Source of the DNA: Gautieria morchelliformis
Taxonomy: Eukaryota; Basidiomycota; Agaricomycetes; Gomphales; Gomphaceae
NCBI GenBank assembly: GCA_015179125.1
Contig: WHVA01000278.1
Span: 1-64,000, forward strand
DNA length: 64,000 nt
Direction: 5' to 3'
This document shows positions 1 to 10,813 of this stretch, one piece after another; the first letter of the stretch is position 1, and each line of letters begins with the position of its first letter. A model generated the notes under the pieces. The model had not been told where the DNA came from, made no database searches, and worked only from the letters and a program-made list of their open reading frames with translations. The translations under genes were made by a program, and so were the position numbers.

Positions 1-742
1 CCGAGCTCAAGAACGTGTCAGGATCGGTGAAGTTGCCTTAAGGTGCATTGGCACTCGGTGCGGAAGGGATCAAAGATTTCGGGGCTTATGCTACACAGGA
101 GGAAATCTGACATCAAGAATGAACGCCTACTGTCAGATCTCACTGATCCAATGTCAGAAGAAGGTAAGCCCTTCCTCTCCAATCCTATGACACCCTCTTC
201 TGGAGATTCTCCTGTAGTGGGTTCTCACCATTAGTACAAAGTAGCAAACAAAATTAAAACCTGCATTGAACTACATACAGTAAGCTAAGCTTGACATTGT
301 TCCCCCCTCAGCACCCAAAATGCAAAATAGAAAATGCTTGTTTTATTCGGATGTTTTAGTTCTATGCCCTAGCTATGGTCCACATAGCTTCAGATATGAA
401 ATTTCAAGCGAATCGGAGCGATATCAAGCAAGATATCATTGTTCGAAGTTTGCGCGCCAAAACGGAAGCAAATCCGATGCACGCCTTAGGTACTCAGATC
501 AGAAAAATCTTGCAAATATCATAAAGGATTGTATTGATATTATAATATATGTCATCGCAATAAGTGCTGAAACGGCATACCTGACATTGTGACGATGGTA
601 TACCCAAAGGTTATGTCTTGCCATCGGGTACCATGGAGATTACCATGTGCCGGTGTTAAAACCATGGGCCCCCATGACCTGCAACAATGGTGGCTTGCCG
701 TCACGATTATGACCTCTGGTATCTCCTAAACCTGTTCGTCAC
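1..742. other. Left-edge stretch without a recognisable gene
   Basis: Only short ORFs without recognisable motifs are present. The part after about 590 leads directly into the transposase start at 743 and may include the upstream part of that element, but I could not find a matching terminal inverted repeat downstream of 1912. Confidence 0.5.
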
Positions 743-1912
743 ATGTACAGCAAGGATCTGCGGGATCGCGTTATACACCAAAAATTCAAGCTCAACAAGA
801 AATCAACCGATATTGCAATTGACCTTGATATGTCACTACGTGTAGTTCAACGCACAATCAAACTCTGGCGGGATGTTGGAGACGTCGTGGCAGAGCCAAA
901 GCGGCTATCTCATGGGTCAAAAATGACCTCAGCTCAGAGTGAAGTAAGTAATTCATGTCTGTGTTTAGCTGTAGCTTATTTTATTTTATAACAGTTTCTT
1001 CTTGCGCTTCTTGAACGCTCGCCTGATCTTTACCTCGATGAGCTTGTCGAAGAGCTAGAGGTGCAGCATGGTATTTTAGTAAGTATATCAACTGTCTGGA
1101 GGACACTTCGACATCTTGGCTTGCAAAGAAAGAAAGTGAGTCATTAAATCCTCGAAGAATGACAACCTTTATATCTGTCTCCAATCTAGCTTTCACGGGC
1201 AGCCGCAGAGCGCTGTGAAGCCTCGCGGACTGCTTTCCAGTTTCGTATTGGTAGTGAACCACCGGACCGTTTGGTTTTCACAGATGAAAGCGCAATTGAC
1301 CTTCGCACAACGTATAGACTAATGGGATGGGCTTACAAGGGATGTAGGCCTCGAGTGTGAGCACGTTTCCAAAGGGGCGAAAGGTAACGATTTGTGCACG
1401 GGCCTCCATTATTGTATCGCTAATATCCACTCAGATTTTCAATCCTTCCGGCGCTCTCACAAGATGGAATCATCTATAGCCATATCAAATTAGGGGCATA
1501 CGACGGTCCAGAGTTCCTTGGGTTTCTGAAGGGCCTTTTAGAGGTAATGAACCCTTACCCGGCACCACAGAGCGTTCTTGTTATGGATAACTGCGCCATT
1601 CACCACATACCTGAGGTCTCACTCTTATGTGCCCAAAGGTTTTTACCATTATAAACTGTTTTTACTAGTGTCTAATCTTGCATTTGCAGAGGAATCAAAC
1701 TGATGTATCTTCTGCCGTACTCGCCCGATCTCAACCCGATCGAAGAATCATTCTCCTTTATCAAAGCTCACCTCAGACGTCATGGTGCCGAGTTCCGTGC
1801 ATGTGTTGCAAGTAAGGAGAGGGCTGAGCTATTCATGTTTCTCTACAAGGCACTGGATCGGATTACATGCAGACATGCACGAGGGTGGATGAAGGACTGT
1901 GGCTATCTGTAG
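743..1912 (+). pseudogene. IS630/Tc1-type DDE transposase, five exons, one in-frame stop
   Basis: The product would be a cut-and-paste DNA transposase of about 320 residues. Exons read 743-943, 995-1135, 1190-1383, 1435-1638 and 1690-1912, separated by 51-54-nt GT-AG introns. The first exon gives a helix-turn-helix region (start MYSKDLRDRV). The catalytic core shows FTDESAID (first Asp), VLVMDNCAIHH (second Asp) and YSPDLNPIEESF (Asp/Glu and the usual C-terminal signature of the DDE_3 family). The frame holds across all four introns, which supports the exon model. A single TGA at 1358-1360 lies where an Arg (CGA) codon would fit, so the gene looks recently killed. Terminal repeats and a TA duplication were not identified. 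The family is clear; activity is unlikely. Confidence 0.85.
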
Positions 1913-2098
1913 TGCAGTTGTACTACTGTAATGTAATTTTTTTGTTGTCAGAATGTTGAAAATTATCTGCAATGTGATGGATGATATTGGTAAACAACAC
2001 TTAGTAGTGCAAAAAGTACTCATTGTAAGTGCCCGCTCTTCCTACAGTGGCTACAGGATCTCATAATATTATATGCGTTACATGCGGTCTTTCCCAGC

Positions 2099-4197
2099 TC
2101 ATCCTCTCTCTTCACCTGTCATTTCCCCCTCATTAACATAATCCCAACTCTCTGGCAGGTCTGAAAGAGATTCAAGCCCAATCGTTACATACTGCCTGTA
2201 TGGCTTGGTGGCCTGTAAAGTGTACTCATCGGCGTTCACCTTAACGAAGTCTGGTGTCAGCCATTCCAGAGCAGTCTCCCGAGAAAGCGTTAACCATTGA
2301 ATCAAGAGTTTGGAGAATGGCTTGAAACCCGTGGAGAAGTTTTTCGCGGCATCCTGTTGCTTTAACCTATCAAGGAAACTTCCCCTAGCTTGTAACACAG
2401 GTAACTCGTCGGAGAGCATCGTTTGATGGTAATTCTGTTCTAGTCGCCCAAGTGCCCCCTTGGTCTCCAGAATCTCCAGAATCGACCAAAATAAAACCCA
2501 TATAAACGACTCCAGGTCATCAATTACTTGGTGCACAACTTGCGTTCCAGAGTCCCAAGCAACAATCAGCCCTGAGACATGAAAGGCAGCCTACCCTAGA
2601 ACCATGTAAATCACAAGCCGCACACAGCAACTAAAGACCTACTGAGCAATGCTTTGCTAATTCCCGCTTCTGATCCATCCAACAAATCGCCTGGTCCCCA
2701 TTGCATATGAATCCAACACATCTAGTAACTTCTCGAGTCACGGCAAAACTGAAGCAAACATAAAAAAACGAAAGGACTGATGTGAAAGATGGTACGTACT
2801 CTGCCACAGGCGGCCACTCAGCTTCATCCATCAGCATGACGTTCCCGACGCTTACGTCGTGGTGCAACCAGCCATTCTTAAACAGCCCAAAATGCCCTGT
2901 CAATCACCATTATAGGTAAATCATGTCCGATGCCCTCTTCGTTCACATACCCAACATGGCGTGCACTATGCAACGCACGAGCAATCGAGGACTTTGTGCA
3001 GCTCGCAGTGACGTCCCTCGGGTCTCAAAAACAGATCGCATATGTATTCATTTGTCAGGCATAACCCCGGCGTATGGCTCGGGCGCACACACGGGCCAAT
3101 ACGTTGTGTCATCAGGTATGAGCTTATCCATTCCGTCCTCGACAGGGTATGAGACAAGGATGTCTGGCAGTCCAAATCCGCCCGATAACGCTCAAACATT
3201 GTGCCTTCTTCGTTATGGGTTTTCAATGGCCATGAATCTTTCAGGATGACAGTGTCCGGCAAGAGAAAAGATATGCCTCCCTTCAACCTCAAGGGTTCTC
3301 GACCGTCAGTCTCTTTTCCAGGCTGAGAATGCGGGGGTTGGTGACTTCGTAAGTTATACCGGTGAGTGGACGGAGGTTGAGTGGGAGAACCATCGGTGGC
3401 GGTTGCACCTTCAAACCCAATTGTTAGCTACTGGCCCAGATCTCTAAACGTCAAAACGCACCCTTCTTGACCCAAAGATACACACGCGTTGCTCGTCCGT
3501 GAACGCAACGTTGGTCACAAAGTGTTTTCGAAATCTTGAATATACCCCTCTCGGGAATCGCAATGTCTGTGATGGTACGAGTAGTATCGATTCCAGCGTG
3601 GTTTGTGTCGGTCCAAGAATTAATCCCAACCACTCCGCGGACAAATCCTTTAAAGCCTCCCTCCTTCGAGGGGTCAAGTTCCGGCGTAACAACCAGACCC
3701 ATGCGAGAATAAAATCCGAAGCGCACCCCCATCGTTGTGTTGTTGAAATGGAGAACAGTGACGAAGAGTCTATCCAATCGGTGCGTGAACATACAGCGCG
3801 TGTACGTGCTTGACTGCAGGATCAAACCAGGCCAGTTATTCTTCACCTCTACGCAAATTTCAGCCTCGTTCCATGAGAGCTTCGGCTTCGAGCCTCAGCT
3901 CTCACCAACAGACTGAAAACCAACAAGGTCTGGTTTTAGGGGGGAGTCTGTGTCAAGTCCTTCAGCCATTTCCCGACCGTACACGTAAAACTGAAGACCT
4001 CGGTGGATATTGCCATTCAGCAGCTTTTGGGAGGAGATGGACAGAATCTTGTTGAGTAACCACTCCAACGGCGCATAATGAGCGCTTTCTGGACCTGTTT
4101 TGGAACCCTTCAAGACTTTGGTGTCAGAGCTAACACTTTGGTCTATCAGAACGTGTCGTATACGAAACTCAAAGAATATTAAACAATGCTGCAGCAC
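2099..4197 (-). pseudogene. FunK1-type (fungal) protein kinase, degraded
   Basis: Read on the minus strand, successive blocks match the FunK1 kinase family in order. About 4197-3895 gives the N-terminal lobe (LKPDLVGFQ). About 3890-3451 gives TYTRCMFTHRLDRLFV and the following FYSRMGLV block. About 3400-3300 gives the RPLTGITYEV stretch. About 3292-2966 gives VILKDSWPL, the ATP-lobe Lys region. About 2903-2631 gives the catalytic loop HHDVSVGN and CVGFICNGDQA. About 2560-2099 gives the C-lobe VVHQVIDDLESF. A TGA interrupts the N-lobe frame at 3895-3897, and several block joins need introns or frameshifts. The usual HRD is HHD. The metal-binding Asp expected in the GDGDQA-like motif is Asn (ICNGDQA). 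Both features, with the stop, suggest a dead copy. The family assignment is from pattern memory, not a search. Confidence 0.75.
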
Positions 4198-4711
4198 AAC
4201 TCCGGAAATAATTTAATATTTGTACCTTGGTTGAAAAACTAGTCCAAGTTAATACGGATGGAAGGCAATACGTTTCTTAGCAGCACTGAACAATAAACTA
4301 AAAGTCTGTAGGTTCGAGGACGACTATTGGGGTCCAAGTATTCCAAAAAGATAGGAATGGCTTCACAGGAGAGTTTGTAAGTGGACTGACCCGATTAACG
4401 TCAATGCACTGCAATAAACAAGCGACTAGGGTTTAAGAAGTGACTTGTGAAAGTCACTGAACAGGAAAGTCACTGATCAGTTCGTCTCGGGTATTGGAGA
4501 GCTAATTGACAAGGAAATCGATTGTCAGACTCACTCTGCAGAATTTCACCTGGAGTGTTAGTCCGGGTGGCTAAGTAGAAACGCAACTACTTAACTGAGA
4601 ATTAACACACTAAGTAAGTGTAATAACCCTAGCTGGGGTTAGCAGCTTAGTAAGCTGTGCAAGCTTGGCAAGTCACACGAGGTACGTGGATAGTAGATGA
4701 TGATGTATTGG

Positions 4712-4942
4712 CTGATTTTACTAACACTTGCTCGAGTTAGTAGCTGTGCTAGCTGCACAGGCTTTGGATTACTAACCCCTTAGCAGCTGTGACTGGTGCA
4801 CAGGCTTTGGCTGGATAGAAGGCTGATTGTACTAACACTTGCTCCAGTTAGTAGCTATGCTAGCTGCACAGGCTTTGGACTACTAACCCCCTAGCTGGGA
4901 TTAGCAGCTGTGACTGGCGCACAGGCTTTGGCCAGATAGAAG
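4712..4942. repeat. Two tandem copies of a 111-120-bp unit
   Basis: Two head-to-tail units share TACTAACACTTGCT, GCTAGCTGCACAGGCTTTGG and TTAGCAGCTGTGACTGG in the same order. The second unit has an extra CTAGCTGGGA segment. A shorter motif, GCACAGGCTTTGG, occurs twice per unit. Confidence 0.8.
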
Positions 4943-5029
4943 ATACTGTATTGGCTGATGAAAGGTGGGCAGTAAGGCCTCCTTTTATATTGTATCTACT
5001 ATCTATTAATATACTAGAATGAGTCACGA

Positions 5030-5460
5030 AGAAATAGGGTAGTGAGTCCTTGAGAAAAAGGGTAGTGAGTCAGAGCATGTGTTGGCCAATCATAGTCCAC
5101 GAATAGGGTGTGAGTCATGCACTGAGTCACACAGAAATGGGGTAGTGAGTCAGAGAGAAAAAGGGTAATGAGTCAGAACTCGCGTTGACCAATCGCAGCC
5201 CACGATTAGGGGGTGAGCCATGCAGAAATGGGGTAGTGAGTCAGGCATGAGTCACGTCTAAGAATAAGATACACCCTTATTCTTAAAGAGGATTAGCTCA
5301 GCACAGCCTTTCATTGGTAAGCGGCCTCTCAGCCAATGATACGCCAGAGTCCAAGCATGAGTCACGTGCCGAGCCAGGCTCTGAGTCATGCAGGAGTCAT
5401 TTCCCAAGTCACAAGACTTTGGACCAATAATACTCCAGCTTGGCAGTGAGTCATGACCCT
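5030..5460. repeat. Cluster of eleven TGAGTCA sites with CCAAT boxes
   Basis: By eye there are eleven exact TGAGTCA heptamers (the Gcn4/AP-1 consensus), plus near matches, spread over about 430 bp. Four CCAAT motifs are interleaved (near 5087, 5189, 5332 and 5424). Many sit in a recurring GGGGTAGTGAGTCA context, so the array may have grown by duplication. Regulatory function is inferred only. Confidence 0.7.
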
Positions 5461-5856
5461 AATTCTATTTTAGGAGTGTAGTCATGGCACAGCACAGCCT
5501 AGCATAGCCTTGTTGCTATGGTAGCATAGGTTGGGCTGAGTTTGTATTGCACAAACTGTGTTGTGGAGGCTTGGGAATAAATTGCTATTTCCAGAGTGCT
5601 GAGTCCGAACCGGTAGGTTGGCCAGAGTTTGTGGGTGCGTAAGTGTCCACAGGCTCGAGTTCGGGCGCGCGAGCGTCGGAGTTTGAATAAGCAGAGTTGT
5701 GGATACATGTGGATTCATAACTCTGCTGCAACAGAATAGAAGTGTTTTGAGCCAGAGACTTCGTTAAAAATGGCGAAAAAATGGTAGGAAATTAGAGGAA
5801 GTTTAAATAGTTCATCCCCAATGATAGCAATACCTGTATGCTATATTTTAAGGTCA

Positions 5857-6237
5857 CTATATCGAAAATACATGGAAGTTCTGTTTGCCCAGCAAAGCTA
5901 GATCCCATACAGGACCAGTGCGGCTGGGCCATTCCTTGAAAGTGTCGGTTGGGCTGTCCCAGAACACGCCAGGTTTCAGTTTGGATAGGACAGCGTCGAC
6001 AATTTTTTGATCCGCCCGACAGCGCTCTTCAAGCAGAGAATTACTCTTGAATATCGCACCGGAGAACTCGCCCTTCATCAGCTTTTTCAAATCATCCTGG
6101 GTCCGAATGTGTGATTCATGAGATTTACTGGAACTGACGCTATATGGTGTGCTCGTCATCAACGGAAGCTTGAGAGATTGGGGCGGTGTTGATGGCATCT
6201 GGAATAACAAATATCGAGAATTAGAGGCAGACAACAA
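5857..6237 (-). CDS. Hypothetical exon, possibly the N-terminal part of the FunK1 gene
   Basis: An open frame of 126 codons on the minus strand ends at 5857. A better internal start (MPSTPPQSLKLPLM) follows 13 codons into the frame. The central part (about residues 45-110) is hydrophilic and helix-prone: DDLKKLMKGEF, then LLEERCRADQKIVDAV and FKEWPSRTG. The FunK1 blocks lie downstream on the same strand after an LTR-like interruption. The order and content would suit the N-terminal extension of that kinase, but this is inference. It could equally be an independent small gene. No membrane segment or signal peptide is seen. Confidence 0.35.
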   Translation of the reverse strand: MLSASNSRYLLFQMPSTPPQSLKLPLMTSTPYSVSSSKSHESHIRTQDDLKKLMKGEFSGAIFKSNSLLEERCRADQKIVDAVLSKLKPGVFWDSPTDTFKEWPSRTGPVWDLALLGKQNFHVFSI

Positions 6238-6503
6238 GTAAAGAACTATGTTGTGCGAGTCTGAGAGGCAGAGCTGTTGTCAACATGCGGACAAGTCATG
6301 TGACAAGTGAACCATCTACATTCTTGCGGTGTGTTGGTGGTAGCGGCCTCAAGGTTAAATACCAATAAGCCATGCGCTGCCTCAGACGGTACTAAGGCCG
6401 CCGATCTCAAATATCCATAATTCTCTAAATTGTTCTTTTTGATGTATATAGTAAATCTAATTATTGTGTCCTACTGGCATAATTCTGCTTGCCTCCCTCC
6501 CTC

Positions 6504-7017
6504 TCACACCTTCTTAGCAAGCTTCCTTATAGCCTTTCTAGCCGCTCCTTTGATGAAATTCACGTCACCCCATGACATCCCGATGTTGGCCATGAGCACA
6601 TCAGCCGTCACCTCCTTCAGTTCATTTAGGAAGTAAACATTGTTTGCTTCAAATTTACCTTTGAATTCGTCAATGTTCCGCCCCCTAGCCTCAGGCCAAT
6701 TACGGACCTCGTCAAGAAACTCTTCGATGCTTGGGTAAGCGATGTCACCGGGAGTCGCAGGGGTCAACTGTTCCGGTCTCTTGTCAGGATTGACTGGAGT
6801 AACAGGGCGGTTCAGGACCATGTTCTGAGCAAACATTCGATAGTCAATTGGTGGGAACATCATCATAGGAAATGATCCTTGAAGACCCAATGCAGCGCCG
6901 GGCAGGTTCGCCGTTGACCCTTCATCGGTCTTCTCTTTTTGAATGGAGTCTTTGCGATAATGGAAATCTTCGAAGTGAGCGTTGTTTGGAGGAACTTTCA
7001 GAGTGACCCCGTGAATG
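6504..7017 (-). CDS. Small SAM-like domain protein, 5' end cut by a solo LTR
   Basis: The minus-strand frame is open from the solo LTR border (7017) to a stop at 6504. An ATG at 6890 (MGLQGSFPMMMFPP) gives 128 codons, but the same frame continues upstream (HGVTLKVPPNNAHFEDF), so the true 5' end was probably separated by the insertion at 7018. The C-terminal 75 residues (PSIEEFLDEVRNWP, then FKGKFEANNVYFLNELKEV, then IGMSWGDVNFIKGAARKAI) have the pattern of a sterile-alpha-motif-like helical domain. Comparable small proteins are common near transposons in mushroom genomes. The C-terminus is basic (RKLAKKV). The function is unknown. Confidence 0.5.
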
Positions 7018-7699
7018 TGTTACGACCGTTCATTTCTGACTTCCGACCCTCAGTTCCGCAACTCTTTCCGCCCCTCCGATAGTTCCGCCACACGTTCCGC
7101 CCCTCCGACATTTCCGACATTTCGCCCATTGTACATTTCCCTTGTTCTTTCGACTCTATTACCTATTACTTGGACCCACCGGACCCACTTCAATGTTCAT
7201 CAAAACCACATACCCGGCCACCCTTGTAGTTCGTTGTCAGATATGTTTTCCCAACCCCTTGTTCTTTGCCATTGTTCTACCTTACCCTGAACCCCCCTTT
7301 GTAGTCCTATTGTTCCCAATAGTTAGTTCCCACACATTGTACTCGACTTCCGCTTCCTCCGGAATTTGCTTAGTACAACACCATTACTTGTTGCTCTGCG
7401 CTTTGTATAAAAACCCCCTCATGTATGCCTGTTATTCTGCAATCAGATAATCACCTTCGATACTTGATTTCCTTCGCTCCATCTCCTGTTCTTAGCACAG
7501 CGAGTCTAGCAAGATCTCAGTCTCTCCGCCTTCCGCCTCAGTTCTGACTCAAGTTCTGACCGAACCTTTGGTTCAGTACTTTCCGACTTCCGACTCAGTT
7601 CCGAAATACTTAGGACGATAGTTCATTGGGGGCGCAACCTATAAGTTGAAGCCGCTGTCCTTTCCAGTTCCGACTTAGTGGAAATCTCGATACGTAACA
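7018..7699. mobile_element. Solo LTR, 682 bp, TSD GAATG
   Basis: The stretch begins TGTTACGACCG and ends CGATACGTAACA. It is flanked by identical 5-bp duplications GAATG at 7013-7017 and 7700-7704. It contains no ORF of note. A TATA-like TTGTATAAAAACCC lies near 7401, and many TTCCGAC/TTCCGCC heptads are scattered at both ends. The structure fits a solo LTR of a Ty3-like element left by LTR-LTR recombination. Confidence 0.9.
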
Positions 7700-7704
7700 G
7701 AATG

Positions 7705-8190
7705 TTAGAAACCTAATTCCTTCCCGTCCCACCCCGTGCGCATCTTGACCACGTCCGGGGTGTCCTTGTTGAGCATGACGGGGAAGTGCGGCAAGTCCAC
7801 GACCTGGCCCGTTGCGTTGACCTGCACGTTGTTGCTGATGGCGAGGTTCCAGGCGTTGGAGTGGAAGGTGATGATGTGGTATGCAGTGAAGAGGCTGATG
7901 ACGGACGCGACGATGAGCACGTTCGCGAGGCCGCGGGCGTTGAGGTGGGCGACGGCGTGCTCGTCATGAGCGAGAGTGCTTGGGTTGTGGAGGGCGTGTC
8001 CGTGTCAGGCAGGCTGGACTGGTCCGAGGTCGGGTTGTACACGTAGGGCAGGAACACACCGCCACCACCGCGCTTCTCGTGGGAGAGGGCGAGTGGGTAC
8101 TTGGAGTCGGAGGGGGCGCTGAAGAGGGACGAGGCGGCGCCGGAGGCAACGCTGGAGCAGGAGAAGGGCGTGGGGGGTGGGGGCAATAAA
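7705..8190 (-). pseudogene. KRE6/SKN1-type beta-glucan synthesis protein, N-terminal remnant
   Basis: On the minus strand two frames carry the N-terminal portion of a KRE6/SKN1-like type II membrane protein. The first (about 8190-8005) has FLPYVYNPTSDQSSLPD. The second (about 8000-7705) has ARGLANVLIVASVISLF, a membrane segment of about 20 residues, followed by the lumenal start NNVQVNATGQVVDLPHFP and MLNKDTPD. The two frames join through a 1-nt shift near 7995-8005. The glycoside hydrolase 16-like domain that should follow is absent. The frame runs into a stop just before the LTR duplication at 7700, and the sequence beyond the LTR belongs to another gene. In living fungi these proteins act in the secretory pathway in beta-1,6-glucan assembly. 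This copy is truncated and frameshifted. Confidence 0.65.
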
Positions 8191-8199
8191 AATCATCGG

Positions 8200-9530
8200 C
8201 ATCCCACCCTCTTGCGCATCCATCTGCATCGCTTTGTTCAAAGACTCGAGAGGGCATGCCAATGTAATGCACCGCGTCAGGTCAGCTTAACCCAGCTCAG
8301 CTATGCAACCATCTCCAGAACATGCCTATTCACATAGCTTGCTCCAGACTCTACTTGCACACTGGCATCGGGATCGTGAGACGGGGCCAATGCTGCCGGG
8401 GGCAGGTTAGAAGTGTGATCAGAAGCGGAACCATATCCCACCCACAAAAAGCTAATCCCACAATGTGGAGATATAAAAGAGACTGATGCAGAAGATGAAG
8501 GGCAAGGTCGCGTGAGCCTGAAGCGTGCAAAGCCACCGTCAAGCCACCAATCGGAGACGAGGACACCTGGGGGGTTAGTTAGTGATTTCGAGAGGCCTGT
8601 GTGTTCAAGCAGGTTAGGCCGCGCATGGAAGCACAGTTAACAGAACTCGAAGGCAAGCCTGGACAGAAGGGGAAAAGCAGTCTCTATTTGTCAGATGTGT
8701 ACTGATATCCATTATCAGACAATGGTGTCTATTGAGAGATTGCATAGTCTTACAGAGATGGAACACAGGTATACGCGTTCTCTAGTGATGTGAAGAGCGA
8801 AGCCAGTTTGTGTTGGATTTACACGTACACAAGGACCTACTTGAGTAAGTCACATGACAACAAAAACGCGTAAACAACGCTGCAAGCATTGAATGCGACC
8901 GACAACATAAAATGTAATACATATGGAAGGAACTAATGGTTTCTACCCTGAGCGTGTTTTTCTGTGGTATTACTACCGGTGGGGCATCATCGATCAAAGT
9001 GGCGACTATGTGCGGAGTCTGCGGACTGTGTTCAAACTTCGAAGATGATCTGGGCAGGGATGGAATGGAGGCGGACTAGTAGTAGGAGTCCTTTCACACT
9101 CAGAGTCTATAATTAGTGCTGTATCTCAAAAGTAGTTGTCACTTGGTGCCACAGTAGCATTCCGGCACTTCAAGCACGGAAATTCATTGATGCATATATG
9201 GAAACTTCCAGTATATTTACCCCGAAATATACATATTAATTCACTGGATTTCACTGTGCTCCATGAGCTATCTTGACAATTTTTAAGTGTGCAAACAACG
9301 GGAATCCAGGCCTTCAAGCACTGAAATTCTCATGATAATTACGTTGAATATGTAGTTCCTATGGCACAGAAACTAAGTGACAAAGCCACTGAAAATTCTA
9401 CTGATCAAACCACTTAAATAATTTCATTGGTTTGTTTCAATGGGGGCTGTTTCAATGAGGTACCCACTGAAAACAGAAACCCCATGGGTAAACCCACTAG
9501 GTTTCAACGGATTCACTATCCACAGTGTGA
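8200..9530. other. No recognisable gene
   Basis: Only short ORFs without motifs. The part from 8190 to about 8580 may be the old 5' region of the KRE6-like gene. From about 9120 the sequence is AT-rich with repeated CACTGAAA-type words but no paired termini. Confidence 0.45.
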
Positions 9531-9725
9531 CTCGTTGCCGTGCCAACATAATTAAATCTTGCGGAATATCGGGCACAATGGAGGAAGTGAAGAAGAGTCT
9601 GACAGACACTCCGGAGAGTACTGTACGAGGTCGTATTTAATATCACTCAAATGTACCGCGTTCGATGAGCAGACTATTGCAAGCAGCAGCGTGTCATCCA
9701 CGAGGATATTACAATTACTCTGCAG
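9531..9725. repeat. Copy of a segment also found in the kinase block (38,531-38,712)
   Basis: The stretch with CGGGCACAATGGAGGAAGTG, GAGAGTACTGTACGAG and CATCCACGAGGATATTAC repeats closely the sequence downstream of the CACTG MITE near 38,570-38,712. It is a detached piece of the duplicated kinase block. The match ends abruptly at 9725 against the Copia-3 fragment. Confidence 0.8.
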
Positions 9726-10023
9726 TCCATACTGCAAATGCAGACACCATTTGATTAATGTAGACTAGTTGTTCATCAGCAACCCTGAGGCAGATTTCCT
9801 TTCTAGCCTTCTTGTCCTTCTTTCTCCAGTTGTCAATTCCCTGCTGCTTGGCCACAGTGATGTTGCTGGCATCTGCTGGTCTCGGTTCCATTTCCCTGCC
9901 AATAGCCATGTCCCAGAGATCCAAATCATCGAGTATCCACTCAAGCTGTTGGTGCCATGCTGTGTAGTTATCCCCGTTTGGAGGGTCAATCTTGTACATG
10001 TTATTGCTAGTCAACATCTTGAT
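9726..10023 (-). pseudogene. Copia-3 gag N-terminal fragment, split by LINE-1
   Basis: The minus-strand frame reads MLTSNNMYKI, then NGDNYTAWHQQLEWIL, WDMAIGREMEP and KDKKARKEICLRVADEQLVY. This is the N-terminal pattern of Copia gag proteins (UBN2-like), which form the virus-like particle shell. The natural start is the ATG at 10,018-10,016. The LINE insertion duplicated ATCTTGAT exactly at this start codon. The element's own 5' leader (primer-binding site, then about 85 bp) is therefore found on the far side of the LINE at 35,130-35,229. The fragment is cut at 9726, so only about 97 codons remain. It is non-functional. Confidence 0.7.
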
Positions 10024-10125
10024 CGAGGGGACTTTCTCATGCCTACCACCACATCCAATATCCAAAAAACCCATTTACTAGCCACACACTCATCCAAACA
10101 CCTTCCAGCATATCACTGACCACAG

Positions 10126-10791
10126 TTGGCGATAGCATCCAGCTTCCTCGAAAAAGAAGAAGGGACCAAAACGATGCCACCAAGCATCGAACCCCAAACG
10201 CCTGCCATGTTACAAGGCCGCATGAAAGTGAGCACCACACAGCAGACCAGCAACAAAACCAGAGCTGAGCTGCTGCAAGCCAACCACGTCAGTACGGACA
10301 AGGGAGCAAGCGAGACAGTACCTTGACAACCACGGCTACTATGCAAAAGAAGACCTGTTGTCGGCAGAACAACTCAGCTATGTGCTGCTGTCCTTGGCGC
10401 ACAACGTTAGCGGCAAGACCTTGCAAGAGGGAGTAAGGGCGGTAGCGGTCCTGATGCTGGAGGAAGCAGCGAGAATGGTAGGAGCAGTGGTAATGAGACA
10501 TGTCGAGAGAAACCTGGAGCCAGCCCTCATCAAGATCAAGAGAGCAGCAGACAAGGCAAAAGAAGCTGTAGAGCACGCAAAGGCAACGACAGAAGGGGCT
10601 GGCAATGTCATAGAGCACCTGAACACCACGAGGCAGCAGAGAACACAGGAAGGAGAAATCGGGGCGAAAGGGGCCATGTACACAGCCGCACTCAGAGTTA
10701 ACGTGCCATTATCGCATCTGAATAACCTAGCAAAAGCAAAAGCAAAAGCTCGACAAATACTGATAGATGCAGATCTGCAAGGGGAGCAGGA
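10126..10791 (+). pseudogene. LINE-1 ORF1, N-terminal piece
   Basis: Two overlapping frames make up the first part of the LINE gag-like ORF1. The first opens with MPPSIEPQTPAMLQGRM (ATG at 10,171) and continues to about 10,300. The second carries ARQYLDNHGYYAKEDLLS and then a helical, Ala/Lys-rich region (RNLEPALIKIKRAADKAKEA, likely coiled coil) to ARQILIDADLQGEQD at 10,791. A single-nucleotide shift near 10,290-10,320 separates them. The reading frame resumes at 25,442 after the Copia-2 insertion with VLTRLTEQELVAKANQAI. The duplicated CAGGA lets the codons join without loss. The final tail of the apparent ORF (to 10,813) is Copia-2 LTR sequence, not LINE. Confidence 0.75.
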
Positions 10792-10813
10792 TGTTAGGGT
10801 TATTGCGCAGTAG

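Larger units (their letters stand above)
4198..5856. other. AT-rich, LTR-like insertion region between kinase blocks
   Basis: No coding sequence is visible. The stretch holds tandem repeats (4712-4942), a dense cluster of TGAGTCA sites (5030-5460) and a TATA-like TTTTATATTG near 4982. The layout resembles a long LTR or a non-autonomous retroelement, but no TG...CA ends with a 5-bp duplication could be paired, so the boundaries are unknown. It separates the FunK1 blocks from the exon at 5857-6237. Confidence 0.4.

Noticed and set aside
1-2100. Terminal inverted repeats of the IS630/Tc1-type element
   Set aside because: I compared the sequence upstream of 743 with that downstream of 1912 and found no convincing pair.
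4187-5733. Solo LTR from TGCTGCAGCA to TGCTGCAACA
   Set aside because: The flanks AACAA and GAATA do not match, and the left end would cut into kinase coding sequence.
10358-10813. 151-codon ORF as an independent gene
   Set aside because: Its last seven codons are Copia-2 LTR. The rest continues in frame at 25,442 as LINE ORF1.
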